Positions 24,115-35,095 of a stretch of DNA of 64,000 nt are shown here, piece after piece (the stretch's first letter is position 1; every line of letters starts with the position of its first letter). The notes beneath the pieces are model-generated. The model worked only from the letters and a program-made list of their open reading frames with translations. It was not told the origin of the DNA and made no database searches. The position numbers and the translations under genes were made by a program. Location: positions 310,001-374,000 of the forward strand of contig JPHH03000026.1 in the NCBI GenBank assembly GCA_000750105.3, read 5' to 3'. This DNA is from Tolypocladium sp. Sup5 PDA-1 (lineage: Eukaryota > Ascomycota > Sordariomycetes > Hypocreales > Ophiocordycipitaceae).

Positions 24115-24846
24115 TCATCCAACGACCCTGCCATTGTGCATCAACACAAGCTCAGGATCGCTTCTGCCCTCAACATGCCTCGGAGCCACCCCGAACCCCT
24201 CGAGGCCTTCCTCCTCAGCCCGTCGGTTCCACAACATTTGTCTGACGGTGCCGTCCCTGGAGCAGCACGCGTACGCCATCGGCCACCGGCTCCTGCCTAG
24301 CGAGTCCCTCACGCCTTTCGTCGCGGCCCTCTCGCTCACCAGCACGCCCAGCACGCCGTCGCCCCTCCAGCCCACTGGCGCGCCGACAAACGCGCCCTCG
24401 AGCTCGCGAACATGCTGAGGACCGACTCGCTGAGCGCCGGCCTTGCACTGGACGAGGACCCTCAGGGGCTGTGAGAGCGAGGGGAGCGTCCAGGCGCCGA
24501 CCAGGTCCGTTCCGCAGTCTGAGGCGCCGCCTATCCGCTTGAGGAAGAAGCCATACTTGGACAGTGTCGCGGCAACGGTGTATTCGTAGTGCGTGCCTAC
24601 AAAGACGGTAGACTTGTAGTCTAGGCCTGTGCGCTTGGCATACGCCAAAAAAGTGGTGAGATCCGAGTGCTGGGTCGACGGTGGATCGGGATATATCAGC
24701 TTGATGTCAGGCGGCCCATTGTCGTCAGGAGTCTTGTTGTGAGCATTGCGGTACCATCTCCCTGGTGTGGGGAGGGCCAAGTCGCTGGCAGAGCAGGCCG
24801 GAAGCTTGGCTAGCCGTAGCAGCTTGCGGCCCTGCCTCAGCATCAT
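24115..24846 (-). CDS. RRG7: RRG7-type mitochondrial protein with restriction-endonuclease-like fold
   Basis: A single exon of 243 residues, starting at the ATG at 24846 (MMLRQGRKLLRLAKLPACS), which gives an Arg/Lys/Leu-rich mitochondrial presequence. An open frame extends upstream to 24948 but adds a non-helical stretch. The core motifs are GTHYEYTVAATLSKYGFFL, GGASDCGTDLVGAW and LRVLVQCKA: Glu88, Asp114 and Gln133-x-Lys135 fit the E...D...QxK arrangement of Mrr-like nuclease folds. Downstream, GPQHVRELEGAFVGAP and SRWPMAYACCSRDG are typical of the fungal Rrg7/DUF2034 family, needed for respiratory growth in yeast. The catalytic triad looks intact, so nuclease activity on mitochondrial nucleic acid is possible but unproven. 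It shares a 357-bp divergent promoter with the Dib1 gene. Confidence 0.85.
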   Translation of the reverse strand: MMLRQGRKLLRLAKLPACSASDLALPTPGRWYRNAHNKTPDDNGPPDIKLIYPDPPSTQHSDLTTFLAYAKRTGLDYKSTVFVGTHYEYTVAATLSKYGFFLKRIGGASDCGTDLVGAWTLPSLSQPLRVLVQCKAGAQRVGPQHVRELEGAFVGAPVGWRGDGVLGVLVSERAATKGVRDSLGRSRWPMAYACCSRDGTVRQMLWNRRAEEEGLEGFGVAPRHVEGRSDPELVLMHNGRVVG

Positions 24847-25203
24847 TCGGCCGGTCTCGATGGCTGCACATTGGCGATGCACACGGGGTTCTGGGCAACT
24901 TTCTTGAGGTGGCGTCCGATTCACTGGTTGACTGGACACCAATTCCAATATTATGCACCAAAGCGGGCCTTTCTAAATGGGGGGCGCCGGGGTCCTTATC
25001 CGGCCCCACCTCCAACCTCCAACCTCCAACCTCCACCCCGCGATGCGATTCTTTGATTCTATCCACACAACGTGCCAACATCCAGCATCCAACAACATCT
25101 CTCTAACGAGCCCCCACCAAAATCTCAACAGCGAAACACGCGCAGCTAAGCACGACAAGGCCCAGGCGCCTCCACACCCGCCTCTCCTCTTCCCCCAAAA
25201 ACC
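24847..25203. promoter_or_regulatory. Shared divergent promoter, RRG7-like / DIB1
   Basis: The 357 bp separate two start codons read outward. It includes a tandem CCTCCAA repeat (25009-25036) and a pyrimidine-rich tract before the DIB1 ATG. Co-regulation is an inference from arrangement only. Confidence 0.55.
25009..25036. repeat. CCTCCAA tandem repeat (four units, last imperfect)
   Basis: Three perfect 7-nt units CCTCCAA at 25009, 25016 and 25023, then CCTCCAC. It lies in the bidirectional promoter, about 170 nt before the DIB1 start. Confidence 0.85.
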
Positions 25204-25768
25204 ATGGGCTCCGTCGTCATCCCCCACCTCGCCTCGGGCTGGCACGTCGACCAGGCCATCCTCAGCGAGGAGGAGCGCCTCGTCGTCATCCGCTTCGGCC
25301 GCGACTGGGACGCCGACTGCATGCGCCAAGACGAGGTCCTCTACAAGATTGCCGACAAGGTCAAGAGCTTTGCCGTCGTCTACGTCTGCGACATCGACCA
25401 GGTCCCCGACTTTAACCAGATGTACGGTGCGTTAAAGCCGTCTCGTTAGACAAGCGTTCCTGGAAAGGAGACAACGGTGCTGACGCGCAACGCAGAACTA
25501 TACGACGCCTGCACCATCATGTTCTTCTTCCGAAACAAGCACATCATGTGCGATTTCGGAACCGGCAACAACAACAAGCTGAACTGGGTGCTGGAGGACA
25601 AACAAGAACTCGTCGACATTATCGAGACCATCTACCGCGGCGCCAAGAAGGGCAGAGGTCTCGTCGTCAGTCCCAAGGGTATGCTATCTCCATCCTCTTC
25701 AGCGTCGTCGCGTTGGCGCACTGACTCTTCTGCGCGCAACAGATTACTCCACGCGGCACCGATACTAG
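25204..25768 (+). CDS. DIB1: U5 snRNP / U4-U6.U5 tri-snRNP 15 kDa protein
   Basis: Exons 25204-25426, 25496-25678 and 25743-25768 give 143 residues, the same length as yeast Dib1. The sequence MGSVVIPHLASGWHVDQAIL, VVIRFGRDWDADCMRQDEVL, VYVCDIDQVPDFNQMYELYD and MFFFRNKHIMCDFGTGN is nearly invariant in eukaryotes. The last exon contributes only DYSTRHRY-stop; the intron phases (1 and 1) are consistent and all sites are GT-AG. Dib1/Dim1/TXNL4A has a thioredoxin fold without redox cysteines at the usual site, sits in the pre-B spliceosome next to the 5' splice site and leaves on activation. It is essential in yeasts. Identification is very firm. Confidence 0.98.
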
Positions 25769-26268
25769 ACGACCGACCCAGAAGATGCCTACCTACTTTA
25801 CCTCGCAGGATCGAGCTCTGATCCTCTATACCCCCTTTCTATTAGAGACGACGACGGTCTCAACATCGATTACTACGGTGTGGCACACCGCGATGATTCC
25901 AGGCGCTCTCCATGGTGGATGTTAACAGCAAGATAAAAGCGTTAGTCTCACTAAATTGGATTTGTCTTTTGGATCCTGACATGCTAATCGCTGTGTCTAA
26001 AGACCGTAAACCTTTCCTTTACTACCATTTTATGCAGGTACGCCTTAATGCCCCCGCTCAGCTCATGCCACTGCTTCATCCGGATATGACCTTCCTGTCT
26101 ATCCAATGTACCTCCATCGTCGTAATATCAAGGGTATTGATCCATGCTGCGTAAACGCGGCATCAGACCGTCATGTACCAACAGATTTCGTGACTTGCGC
26201 TCTCGTCTCGTTACAAAATTAGCCAACAAAAAGAAAAGGAGTCTTGATTCAAAATCTCCCTTTCAACT
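25769..26268. other. Convergent 3' regions of DIB1 and TAO3-like gene
   Basis: The 500 bp are AT-richer than the surroundings and fit two 3' UTRs meeting head to head. No gene is supported. Confidence 0.5.
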
Positions 26269-29200
26269 TCAAAGAACATCTCCAGGCCCTGACATCTTGG
26301 GCTGGAACAACTTGCTCGGAATCCTGGGGGTGACTGGTGTTGCGGACCTTTCCCTCTGTCCATCGTCTCGGGACCTGCTCGTGAACCGTCGAGTGCCTGG
26401 TCGTGGACCCTGCTTAGGAGCTTTGATCATGCTCTCCAAAGAGAAAGACCCGTCCGCGTTGCGAGCATCTGGCCTTTCGTCGTCTGCATCCGAAAATCCC
26501 CCAGACAGGTACTCGTCGTCCGATGTCACCTCGCCAGCCATGTGCGCCTGGTACGAGGCGGGCGCTGACGGTGACGTGATGGATCGTGAATGCAAACCGG
26601 GCCGCGAGGGCATGGCTGCGGTGAAGGCGCCAGGGTTCATCGTGTTGGAAGCGACATCCCTAGGCATAGCCATAGGCCGGTCCGCAAAACCATTCTGGAA
26701 CGACGTATTATTCGAGGCCTCGTGCAGGATGGGTAGAATTTGTTCGTCGTACAGCTCCGTACCAGACTCGAATGACTCGGGCGTATACTCTGTGATGGTT
26801 CGCGATGATCGGCCGTCATCATCCGTGTGCGGACTCGAGGGCTCGTCAAAGAAGTCGTCGAGGCTGTCCAGCTTGGTTACCAAATCTCCAGCGCCAATGT
26901 CCACGCGCCCGTCGTCGGAGAGCATGGTCTCGGTCCTATCCTGCACGTCAAAATACCCGTAAGGGAAGTCATCCGTGTGGAACTCGACCTCGGCAGTCGG
27001 TGTGGCCTCGGTAGAGGATCCCTCTGTGCTCTGGCACATGTAAAAGGCCGCGTGGATGTTGGATCGAGTCGCGTCTGTCTTCTTCGCAGGAATGGGGATG
27101 GCCCAGCCAGATGCTTCGGGGATGCCGAACAGGCTTTGCGTGCGCTCATACTCCTTGCGCACAGCCTTGGAAGTTGAGCGCGTCATGCTCATCCGCAAAT
27201 GGTGTTTGTCCATGTGGCTTCCAGACATGGTCATGATATTGTCCAACACCTCCAGGGCGCCCATGCAAAACTCAGTCTGCAAAAGACGTAGCAGGGGCGA
27301 AATGAGGTCTGACCCATGCCCTGCCAGTTCTGGGTTGCGCATGTCAACTTCCGGAATGGCCACGCAGAGAATGCGCATGGTTTGAACCTTGACCCATGAC
27401 AAGGAGTTGGTGAGCAGGCCAATCAGGAAAGTGATCATCTTAAACTCCAGGCGAGGTAGATAGTACTCCTTGACGGCCATGAATAGATGATTCAAGAACT
27501 CCCTGCTGTCTTGATGCTTCCCGGAAATGTAGTCGTCGAGGACCAGCCCAAGGCCCTCCAAGCCCTGTCTGTCGGTCTCCCCCAGAAGCATCCTCGCGGT
27601 CCTCAGGGTTTCTTCACTCGGTGTTCCGCGTTCCAGCTCGTTCAAGAAACGGGGGAAGTTCGCTAGAAGAGCAAAGAAGAGTCGATTGTCGTCGCCAATC
27701 AGGTTATCGCCCGGCAGCTTAACCAACCTATCCATGGTATCAAGTGTTGGTTGCCAGCACGCTGAAGATCTGAGGCCCTTGTAGAGCAGAGGCTGAACCC
27801 CTTCAAAGTGGCCTTCCCATCGGTCTGGTCGTCCGTCTGCTATCAGCCTCCGCACATTCGGTGACCTGAAATCGACTTTTTGGACCAGCTCATTGAGCAT
27901 TTCCGCAGCTTCGAGAAACTCTCGCTCATTGATCGATTCCAGGCACGCACAGGTAGTCCAGAAGAGTTGCGGGAAGGTCAGAAGCTTATCAGAGTCCAGC
28001 TTCACAATGAGAGTCTTCAACGTCGTCAGGATCTCCATTGAGAACGACTGGATCTCCGGGTCCTCATCGGCAATGGTGTTGGACAGCCTAGCGAGCATAT
28101 CGCCGAGCATGTACTGGTCCAGCGAAGTGAGGACGCAACGGAAGATCTGGAACGACCGGCAGGCCAAGTGCCGGACGGGGCATGAAGTGGCCCAAGTCAA
28201 GGACAAGCGACCCCATTGCTCTTTGATGCCGGGGAATGTCGTCTCGAAAGTCTTGACTACCTGCGTAGTCAAATATTCCATGCTTGGTGGAACCTTGTTG
28301 TCTTGATCGTCGACCTTGCCATTGCTGTCCTCGTAACCCCAGACCACAGAGCGATCATGTCTTCGGATCAAGTCAACCAAATCCTCGACTGACCCCTTGC
28401 CCGTGCCTTGCGGTTGGTCGTCCATGCGTGAGATGACGAGCTCATGGATGAGGTGTACGAGCATCTCCCGAGCCTGCTCTTGCACTAGAGGGGTATAATG
28501 ATCCCAGAGAACAGTGACCACCTGGAGAAGGAGCGGCACATTGTCTGGTGTCAGATGCACGGGTGATACCATTAAGTCGACAAGCAGAATTAGTGATAGC
28601 TGGCCAAGTGAGAAGCCAGCTTGCTTCGTCCCGATTGGGAGAGCCTCGCTCAAGTCGGCACAGTACGGGAGGTTGTTGATGTCTGGTGGAGGCGGCACCG
28701 CCTCTCTCTTCTCGTTTGGAACCATCGCCTTAGGAGTGATCTGCATGAGCAAGAACTCAACGACCTTGATACCCGGTGTGCTGTTTGTCGTGGATAGAAA
28801 CACTACAATCTGCTTGGCATACTCGACAAAGTTTTGCTCGCGTCGCTCCAGACAGAGCTGCATGATAAAGTCCAAGACAAGACGAACGTTTCCCGGGTAC
28901 GGCCCTGAGGCTAGTGCCTGCCAGAGAGCTTGAACCTCGTGATGTAGCGCTCCACTGGACCTGATGGTGAGCTCCAGCAAGTTCGCCAGGAGCACGTACG
29001 ACTGAGCCGTAGGGCCGCCGTTTGGGTCCAGCTTTAGTTCTATCGTCTGAATCCAGGGAAGGACGACAGCAATAACGTTTCTCTGCGCTGCTGGTTGGAC
29101 GTCTTTGAAGTAATAGGTGAACTCGGAGAAGATGTGGAACGCAAGCTCCGTATGTTGTTTGGCCACTCGCTTAGAAATTTCGAATTGCGCGAGTTTATAG

Positions 29201-32200
29201 ACAGCCTGAGTCTTGTCTGAGATGCTTATATCGAAATCTTGAATCTTGGAGTTCCGCTGTTGGCGTGCCTCCAAAGACCGAAGCATTGTCGACGACTTTG
29301 ACCTGATTTCGCTCTGATCGTTTCCAAGCGTGTATAGGCAAAGGCCAAGAAGTTTCCAAAACGGACAGGGGTAGTGGCTCTGCTCCTGCAATACCTCAAT
29401 GGTGACCGCGAAATAGCTCTCGAGCACCTTGGGCACGTCTGCCAAGTAGCATCGGGCAATACAATGCTCAAGAAGATATGGGTATTCTTGGTTGTGGACG
29501 ACTAAGTTCTTCAAAGCCCTGCGCCCTGTGACATTCATCCTGTCGCTGCCCGAGTTGAAGATTGCCTCGATCCAGGCGAGCATCCGACGAATGTCAAACT
29601 GCAGCGTAACGCCGCTTTCGGTGGTGACACTGATGGGTCCGCCACAGAGCGCAGCCATTGCACTGAGCGCTGCAGTTCTCAGGTTGCGCTTTTCGATCTC
29701 CATGGCGGCGGTGACGGTTCCTCGTTCCCCCATTGACTGCTGGTCAATGAGCGACTGGCGCATTGTGTCCTCTCTCGCTCGTATCTGCGTCTGGTTCGGA
29801 GAGAACCCGCACCAGTCTTCCATCAAGGAGAACGCAGACTTTCGGGACTCGAATGTCATCCATCGCGATGGGTCCTTTGTCCTGTTGATTCCCTCAAACA
29901 GCACCTCCATCAGACCACAGTAATGCCGCCTAAGCTTCTGGAACTCCCAGTCCATCTGAACTTCTCCATCCATCAGGAACAGCTTCAAATCTTTGGCATA
30001 TGACGTCAAGGTACCGAGGAAGAACTCGGACTGATACACTTGAGGGTCCCGGAGAAAGTGGGATGTCAACTTGAACACATGTGTAATCTCTGTTCGGAGC
30101 AAGTCCATCTTGCGATTTCTTCTCGGAGTGCTATTGGTTCGCTGATGGATTCTGGCGCGTGCATCGTCATTGCACCGGGAAGCTTGGCCCTGGAGCTCCT
30201 CCAGAAGGGTCCGATAGATGTGAATATTGATGGATCCCATGGCGACAACAACGGCGTCCCGTACGGAGGCCGAGGATGAGGAGAGAAGAGGAATGAGATA
30301 CTTAAACAGAGTTCTTGCTGTCACAATCTTATCGGTGGACGCTGGCTTCGACGTCTTCCGAGTGTGTTGCGCATCCTTTGCAGGGTTGGGAGTCTGGTTT
30401 CCCGGATCGGCCAGGGTCGTGCAAGCGAAGATGAGATAGAGCTTCCATTGCTCAATCAAGACTTCAGGCTGAGTTGCTGGCGATCGCACCGGCATTCGGC
30501 CATTACCTTGCTCACCCCCATAGTAGAGGCCTCGGGTCGGTTCAGACAACACGACAATCGGCTTGTACATCTGCAGTATGCGATTGCAAATCAAGTCTCG
30601 GCATATAGCGACGGCGAAAGGACATTTGTCGAAGGAGATTCGAATCAGATTCGGGAATATTTTGAACCACAGCGTGGTGTCGTAGGTGACATCGCTGGTG
30701 CAGAGCTCCACCACCACGCCTTTGCTATTGTTGTTCTGCAGCCCACGTTGCAGCCTGCTGCGTTCAGCGACGGACAGGTGCTCATCGTTGAAATCCATGA
30801 CTTGATTCGAGTCATTCTCCAGAATGTTGATCAACCTGGGAGTTTCTTTTTCTTCCTCTTTGCCGAGCGCCTTGTCAAACTCGGTGATGAGACGTAGAAC
30901 TGTAACGGCAAAGTGACGGACTCGTCGCGATTGCGAGCACAGGAAGAAGAGGCCATGAGCCTCTGCCTGATCCACTTCCGCCCATATGCTGGACAGATCC
31001 AGCTTCAAGGCTCTCTTGTCCGACGCACTGGAATCCGACTGGTTGGCCGCCGCATCCCTTGTCTTTTGCCTGATTTCCTCTATCCAAATTTGGAGCAGCT
31101 CGACGTAGAGTCGCAGGGTGTTTTCGATATGACCCGAACCAAGCATACCACCGTCAGACATGGTCGAATACCGGTCGTCAAAGTTGAAAATGAAGCGAGC
31201 AAACCCCATGGTCACTTGCTGTGCGTGAGAGTGCCTCGCAATAGCCTTCAATGAATTGGCAGAGGACTCAGCAATATTATACTGGACATGAGCTGTGCCA
31301 GTGCAAAGGAGATTGATCAACGAGTTGAATGGAATGTCAACTGACAAGCATCGGGGGAGTGCTTGGACGGCCACGTGTAGGAGCTCGTAGAATGCTTGCT
31401 TTTGATCTGCCGCGTTCTGGTGTTCATCGCGGCGAGAGAAGTTGAACGACTCGGTAATCGGCGTCTTCGGACCGGGGCTATTGAACTTTTCGTCCAAGGC
31501 GGCCTGCCCGCCAAACGTGTTGTCGCATACAATGGTTATTTTACCGAGTATTTGGCAAAATTGTAGGTAGTATTCGCGAACCCCGTCGCCCAAGACGTGT
31601 GTGAGAACGGGACGTGAAATGTTCTCCTCCTTGGGGACGGAGGTGGGACTCGACAACGGGCCGTTTCTGGGTGACGACAAGACGGGCGAAGTTGGCAGCC
31701 TTTCGGTCGAGGAATGGGCATCGTAGAATTGTGGAAACGGGGGCTGGCCCTGCTCGCCTTTCTCCAGGTCAGACATGATGCACAGGAAGGCTCGGATGCC
31801 AACAACAATCCTATCGGGGTCCAGTTGTTCAACCCTCAACTCTTTGTTGGCCACAAACAGTTCGGCATTGATGAGGGGGAAGATGACCGTTCTAAAACAG
31901 TATTCGGGGTACTTGAACCCGATGATCCGGATGATTTGGATCAAGGGTTCCGTGACTGCCGGGTCAAACGATACCAGGCTGCGCTTGGAGGCCGGCAGAA
32001 CCAGTCTCATCACGTCATCCAGTTTCCTGATGGCACTCTGAAAGTTATCGTTGGTGCGGTACAGGTAGGTCCAGATCAACCGAGATATGACCTGGAGGCA
32101 GAGCGGCTTGGTGAATCGATCCTTCGCCTTGGTCTGCAGAGACAAGACCAGTTGAAGCCACTGCGATCCAAAGGTGTCGGGGGACGACACGCAAAGCATT

Positions 32201-34168
32201 GTCGAGGTCAAGGGAAACGCAACCGTCCAATGCCGTGGTTTAATGAACATTTGTGCTAAGCGTGGACCGATCGCGGCGAGTACCTCGGACCATTTCGGGT
32301 GCATCAGATGGCTGTTGCTGGCTTTCGCGGCGATCGGCAGGAGAAGCATATCGATGACCTGGCAGAACGCCGTCTTGACTCTCGGGCCGTGGGACCTGTT
32401 GAACAAGCGGCCCAAAGAGACGAGGAAATCGCATGACTCTTCCCAGGCTCCCTCTGGAGAGATCTTGACTCGCAAGTGCTTCATTCCGCCCAGCACAAGG
32501 TCTACCTTTCCTTCAGCGTCGCGGCCAGCAGATGATGTGGGACTCTTGACTATCCGTTCTTGAAGACAGCTGTCCAAGTCTTCGATGAACCGCCTAGTGA
32601 CTCCGGAAAAGTTGATATCGCTCATGTGTCCCAATAGTTGCGCGAAGAGGTTCCAGTTGGCGAGTTTCAGGGGTGAAATCATCAGTTGCTCGGTGTCTGC
32701 GATTTTAAGCTGCCCGAAGATGATGCTCTCCAGCTTGTCCTCCATCTCAGGGGTGATGGATGCTAGGTTGCTTTGGCATATCACCTCGAGAAGCACTCGA
32801 CACAGGATGTAGATGGAAACAGTCGATCGACGCTCTTGCTGAGCCACATATTCCTGCTTGGAAGACATGGTCGCGCTGTTTGGCAGTCCATTCTCAGGGC
32901 CCCCTGGGACAGGCTGCAGCGGCTCGGTGTTCCTCCGCAGCAGAGGGCCTCCAGGTTGGTTGCTGCGCATCTGCTGAAGCTGGCCCCGAGCTTCGTTTGC
33001 GGCGTCGCTTTTGCTCTTTCTCCACAACATCATCGAGTCTATTAGAGCCTTTGGCTTCGGACTGGCAATGTGGCCAAGAGCGACGATCAGCTGGTCAAAG
33101 GCCGTGTCAACCCCGGGCCCACATATCCGCTCGATCTGCGGTTCGGGTTCGAAGGGGACGGTGATGCACTCCGTCAGCTTCTCTTCGGCTTGAGCAATGA
33201 ACTGTGAAGGGTCAGCGAGGCATCAGGCCAGGGTCTAACAAAATCACATACCGAAGTGAAGAGCACGTGCAGCGCATACTCGCCGACGGTCTTCTGCTCG
33301 TCTCTATGCCGGGAGGAGTGTGACTGGTGTGTTGGTTGGTCTCGTCGTGACTTGCCGTGCATCATTTCGAGTTTGCGCTGGCCGGCCGCTTGCGGCGACA
33401 TGTCCGCGGCAGATGCCGACCTCTCCATCGCGAAGCCGTTGGAACTCGACACCATCGGCCCGCCCAAGGCTGTTGTTGGCCGCGACGGGATGCCGCCGTC
33501 GGCCTCCAATCGGGCCGCCACTGACTGCATGTCTGGTCGTTCGAGCCCGGCGCCAGCGGCAGCTATCATCTGAGGGCTGAGAGGGCCAGCGGAACTGGCG
33601 ACGCTGCCATTTCTCGAATGCTGGAACCCATGCACTATAGACGTCTGGCGATGATGGCCGTAGATTGTGCTCCTGTTGGAGTCGACGGCTCGTTCGATGG
33701 CCCCTCCTCCTCTGGCCTGACGCGATGGCGGGGTGTGGCTTCGAGGAGACGTCAAGATCGGTGTCGGCAGAGGAAACTTTTCGGCCGATGACTCTCGCGA
33801 ATGGGCAGGGAAGCGGGACGGGTTCGGGGAGAAGACGTGGGGGCGGACGGTCTGATCCCAGAGAGTCTCGTGCTCTGCTTCGTCGTCGAGCCTCGACACG
33901 GACCGCGCGGAGAGCTTCAGCGTGTCCTGGAGGTGGTCCGGCAGCGGTTGAGACGGGGCTGAAGACGGGAAACTCGTGTCAGCGATTGGCGTCTCTTCTT
34001 GAGACACGAGACATCAATCCAGAGGTGTCGTGCGCGTGTTTGGCAGACGGAGCGGTCATGCCACAGTGCTGTGGTACCGGGGGGGGGGAGATAAGAGCTC
34101 GGCGACACAACACAAGTTTCAAGCAGCCATCCGAACAAGTGTGGTAGGAAATACTGATACTCACCCAT
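26269..34168 (-). CDS. TAO3: Cell morphogenesis scaffold, Tao3/Mor2/Furry family
   Basis: Proposed exons are 34165-34168, 33252-33997 and 26269-33201, giving 2560 residues. Exon 3 alone has a single open frame of 2310 codons. Exons 2 and 3 join LFTS to FIAQAEEKLTECI in phase 0, matching the N-terminal Furry region. The body is armadillo/HEAT-like helices (AIGPRLAQMFIKPRHWTVAFPL, MWTYLYRTND-like segments) with the conserved EWPYS-free C-terminal region, ending in a Ser-rich acidic tail. Exon 2 encodes a disordered Ser/Pro/His-rich N-terminus. No in-frame ATG precedes it; a 4-nt first coding exon (ATG G) with GTGAGT donor and a CTCAAG acceptor restores frame as ME-ETPIADTSF. That first exon is my inference; the rest is firm. 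Known role: scaffold of the RAM/MOR network with the NDR kinase (Cbk1/Orb6/COT-1), controlling polar growth and hyphal shape at sites of polarity. Confidence 0.93.
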
Positions 34169-34529
34169 CTCGAATCGGACCAGGGCCCAACTCCCAATGG
34201 TCTAGCGCTGCGCATGCGCGGCTAATGTTGCATCGCAGCGGGCGAGTGCAGTCAATGGCAACGACGACGGGATATTCGACTCGTCGGCGGTTCGAAGCAT
34301 AAAACGGCAACGTGGCGCGTCTGCAGTGGGTACGGATGGTTATCCGTAGTGCTCCGTACTTGTTGACAGCGGCCAATACAGCTCAGTACGGTATGGCAGC
34401 ATTCTACCAGCACAATGACGCCGCGTTAATGCATGCGGTTGCGTCAATGCGTTCGTGGTTGGGCTCCAGCTGTCCTGCTGAGCTCGGCGGCGTGCCTGAC
34501 GGCGGGAAGCCGCGCTTAGTCATAATGCA

Positions 34530-34800
34530 ATTGCACCCAGGCGCCCAATAGATGTACGGGCCCCGTACGATTTTATGTAAGCACCGGCGGCTACCACTGA
34601 AGCTAACAACTAAGCCACTATAACTGCACCCTTACGTGCTATTGCTAGTACATCCAGTCGTGCTAACCTTGTAAGCGCCGGCGGCCACTAAGGTACCAAA
34701 TGCGTGCGAGGGCAGCGAGGGCAGCAAGTCACAGTAGCAAGGGCAGTAGCGCCAGCAGCACCAATAGAGCAGGTACATCTATTGGGCGCCATTGCACCCA
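34530..34800. mobile_element. MITE, 251 bp, with 18-bp TIRs and 10-bp target-site duplication
   Basis: Element 34540-34790. The left end GGCGCCCAATAGATGTAC (34540-34557) is the exact reverse complement of the right end (34773-34790). Both ends are flanked by the perfect 10-bp direct repeat ATTGCACCCA (34530-34539 and 34791-34800), a target-site duplication. The inside has no coding capacity. It contains a hairpin GTACGGG-C-CCCGTAC (34554-34568) and a diverged internal duplication, GTAAGCACCGGCGGCTACCA (34578) and GTAAGCGCCGGCGGCCACTA (34671). Short non-coding length plus TIR plus TSD defines a MITE. A 10-bp duplication points to a Mutator-like (MULE) transposase acting in trans; hAT (8 bp) and Tc1/mariner (TA) do not fit. 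Perfect ends and TSD suggest a fairly recent insertion. Confidence 0.92.
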
Positions 34801-35075
34801 CCACTACTTCGTACTTCGTACTCGTACGTGTGAATGAAGAGAAGTTCCCAGTTGCTGGTCAAGTTTGATTGTTCCATCTGGATAGTTTTTCCCTTGTGCA
34901 TTCCCTTTCTCGGTCTGCTGCTTTCCTGTCCCCCCGATGACTCCCATAATTGCGCTGGGCTACCGGTACCAATGATGCGCTTGGAGAGTGCCGGGACGCG
35001 GGATTCACAGCCAGGTCGAGGCTGAGCCAGCAGAAACGGCAACACTCCGAGGGTGGTTGAAAGTAAAAATGTAAA

Positions 35076-35095
35076 TTTTTTTTTTTTTTTTTTTT
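35076..35095 (-). repeat. 20-nt T run (poly-A on minus strand)
   Basis: Read on the minus strand this is A20, preceded at about 40-60 nt by TCTAATAAAGC, which resembles a polyadenylation signal. It may mark a retroposed sequence inserted in the minus orientation, but no source gene or SINE promoter boxes were recognised. Confidence 0.5.
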
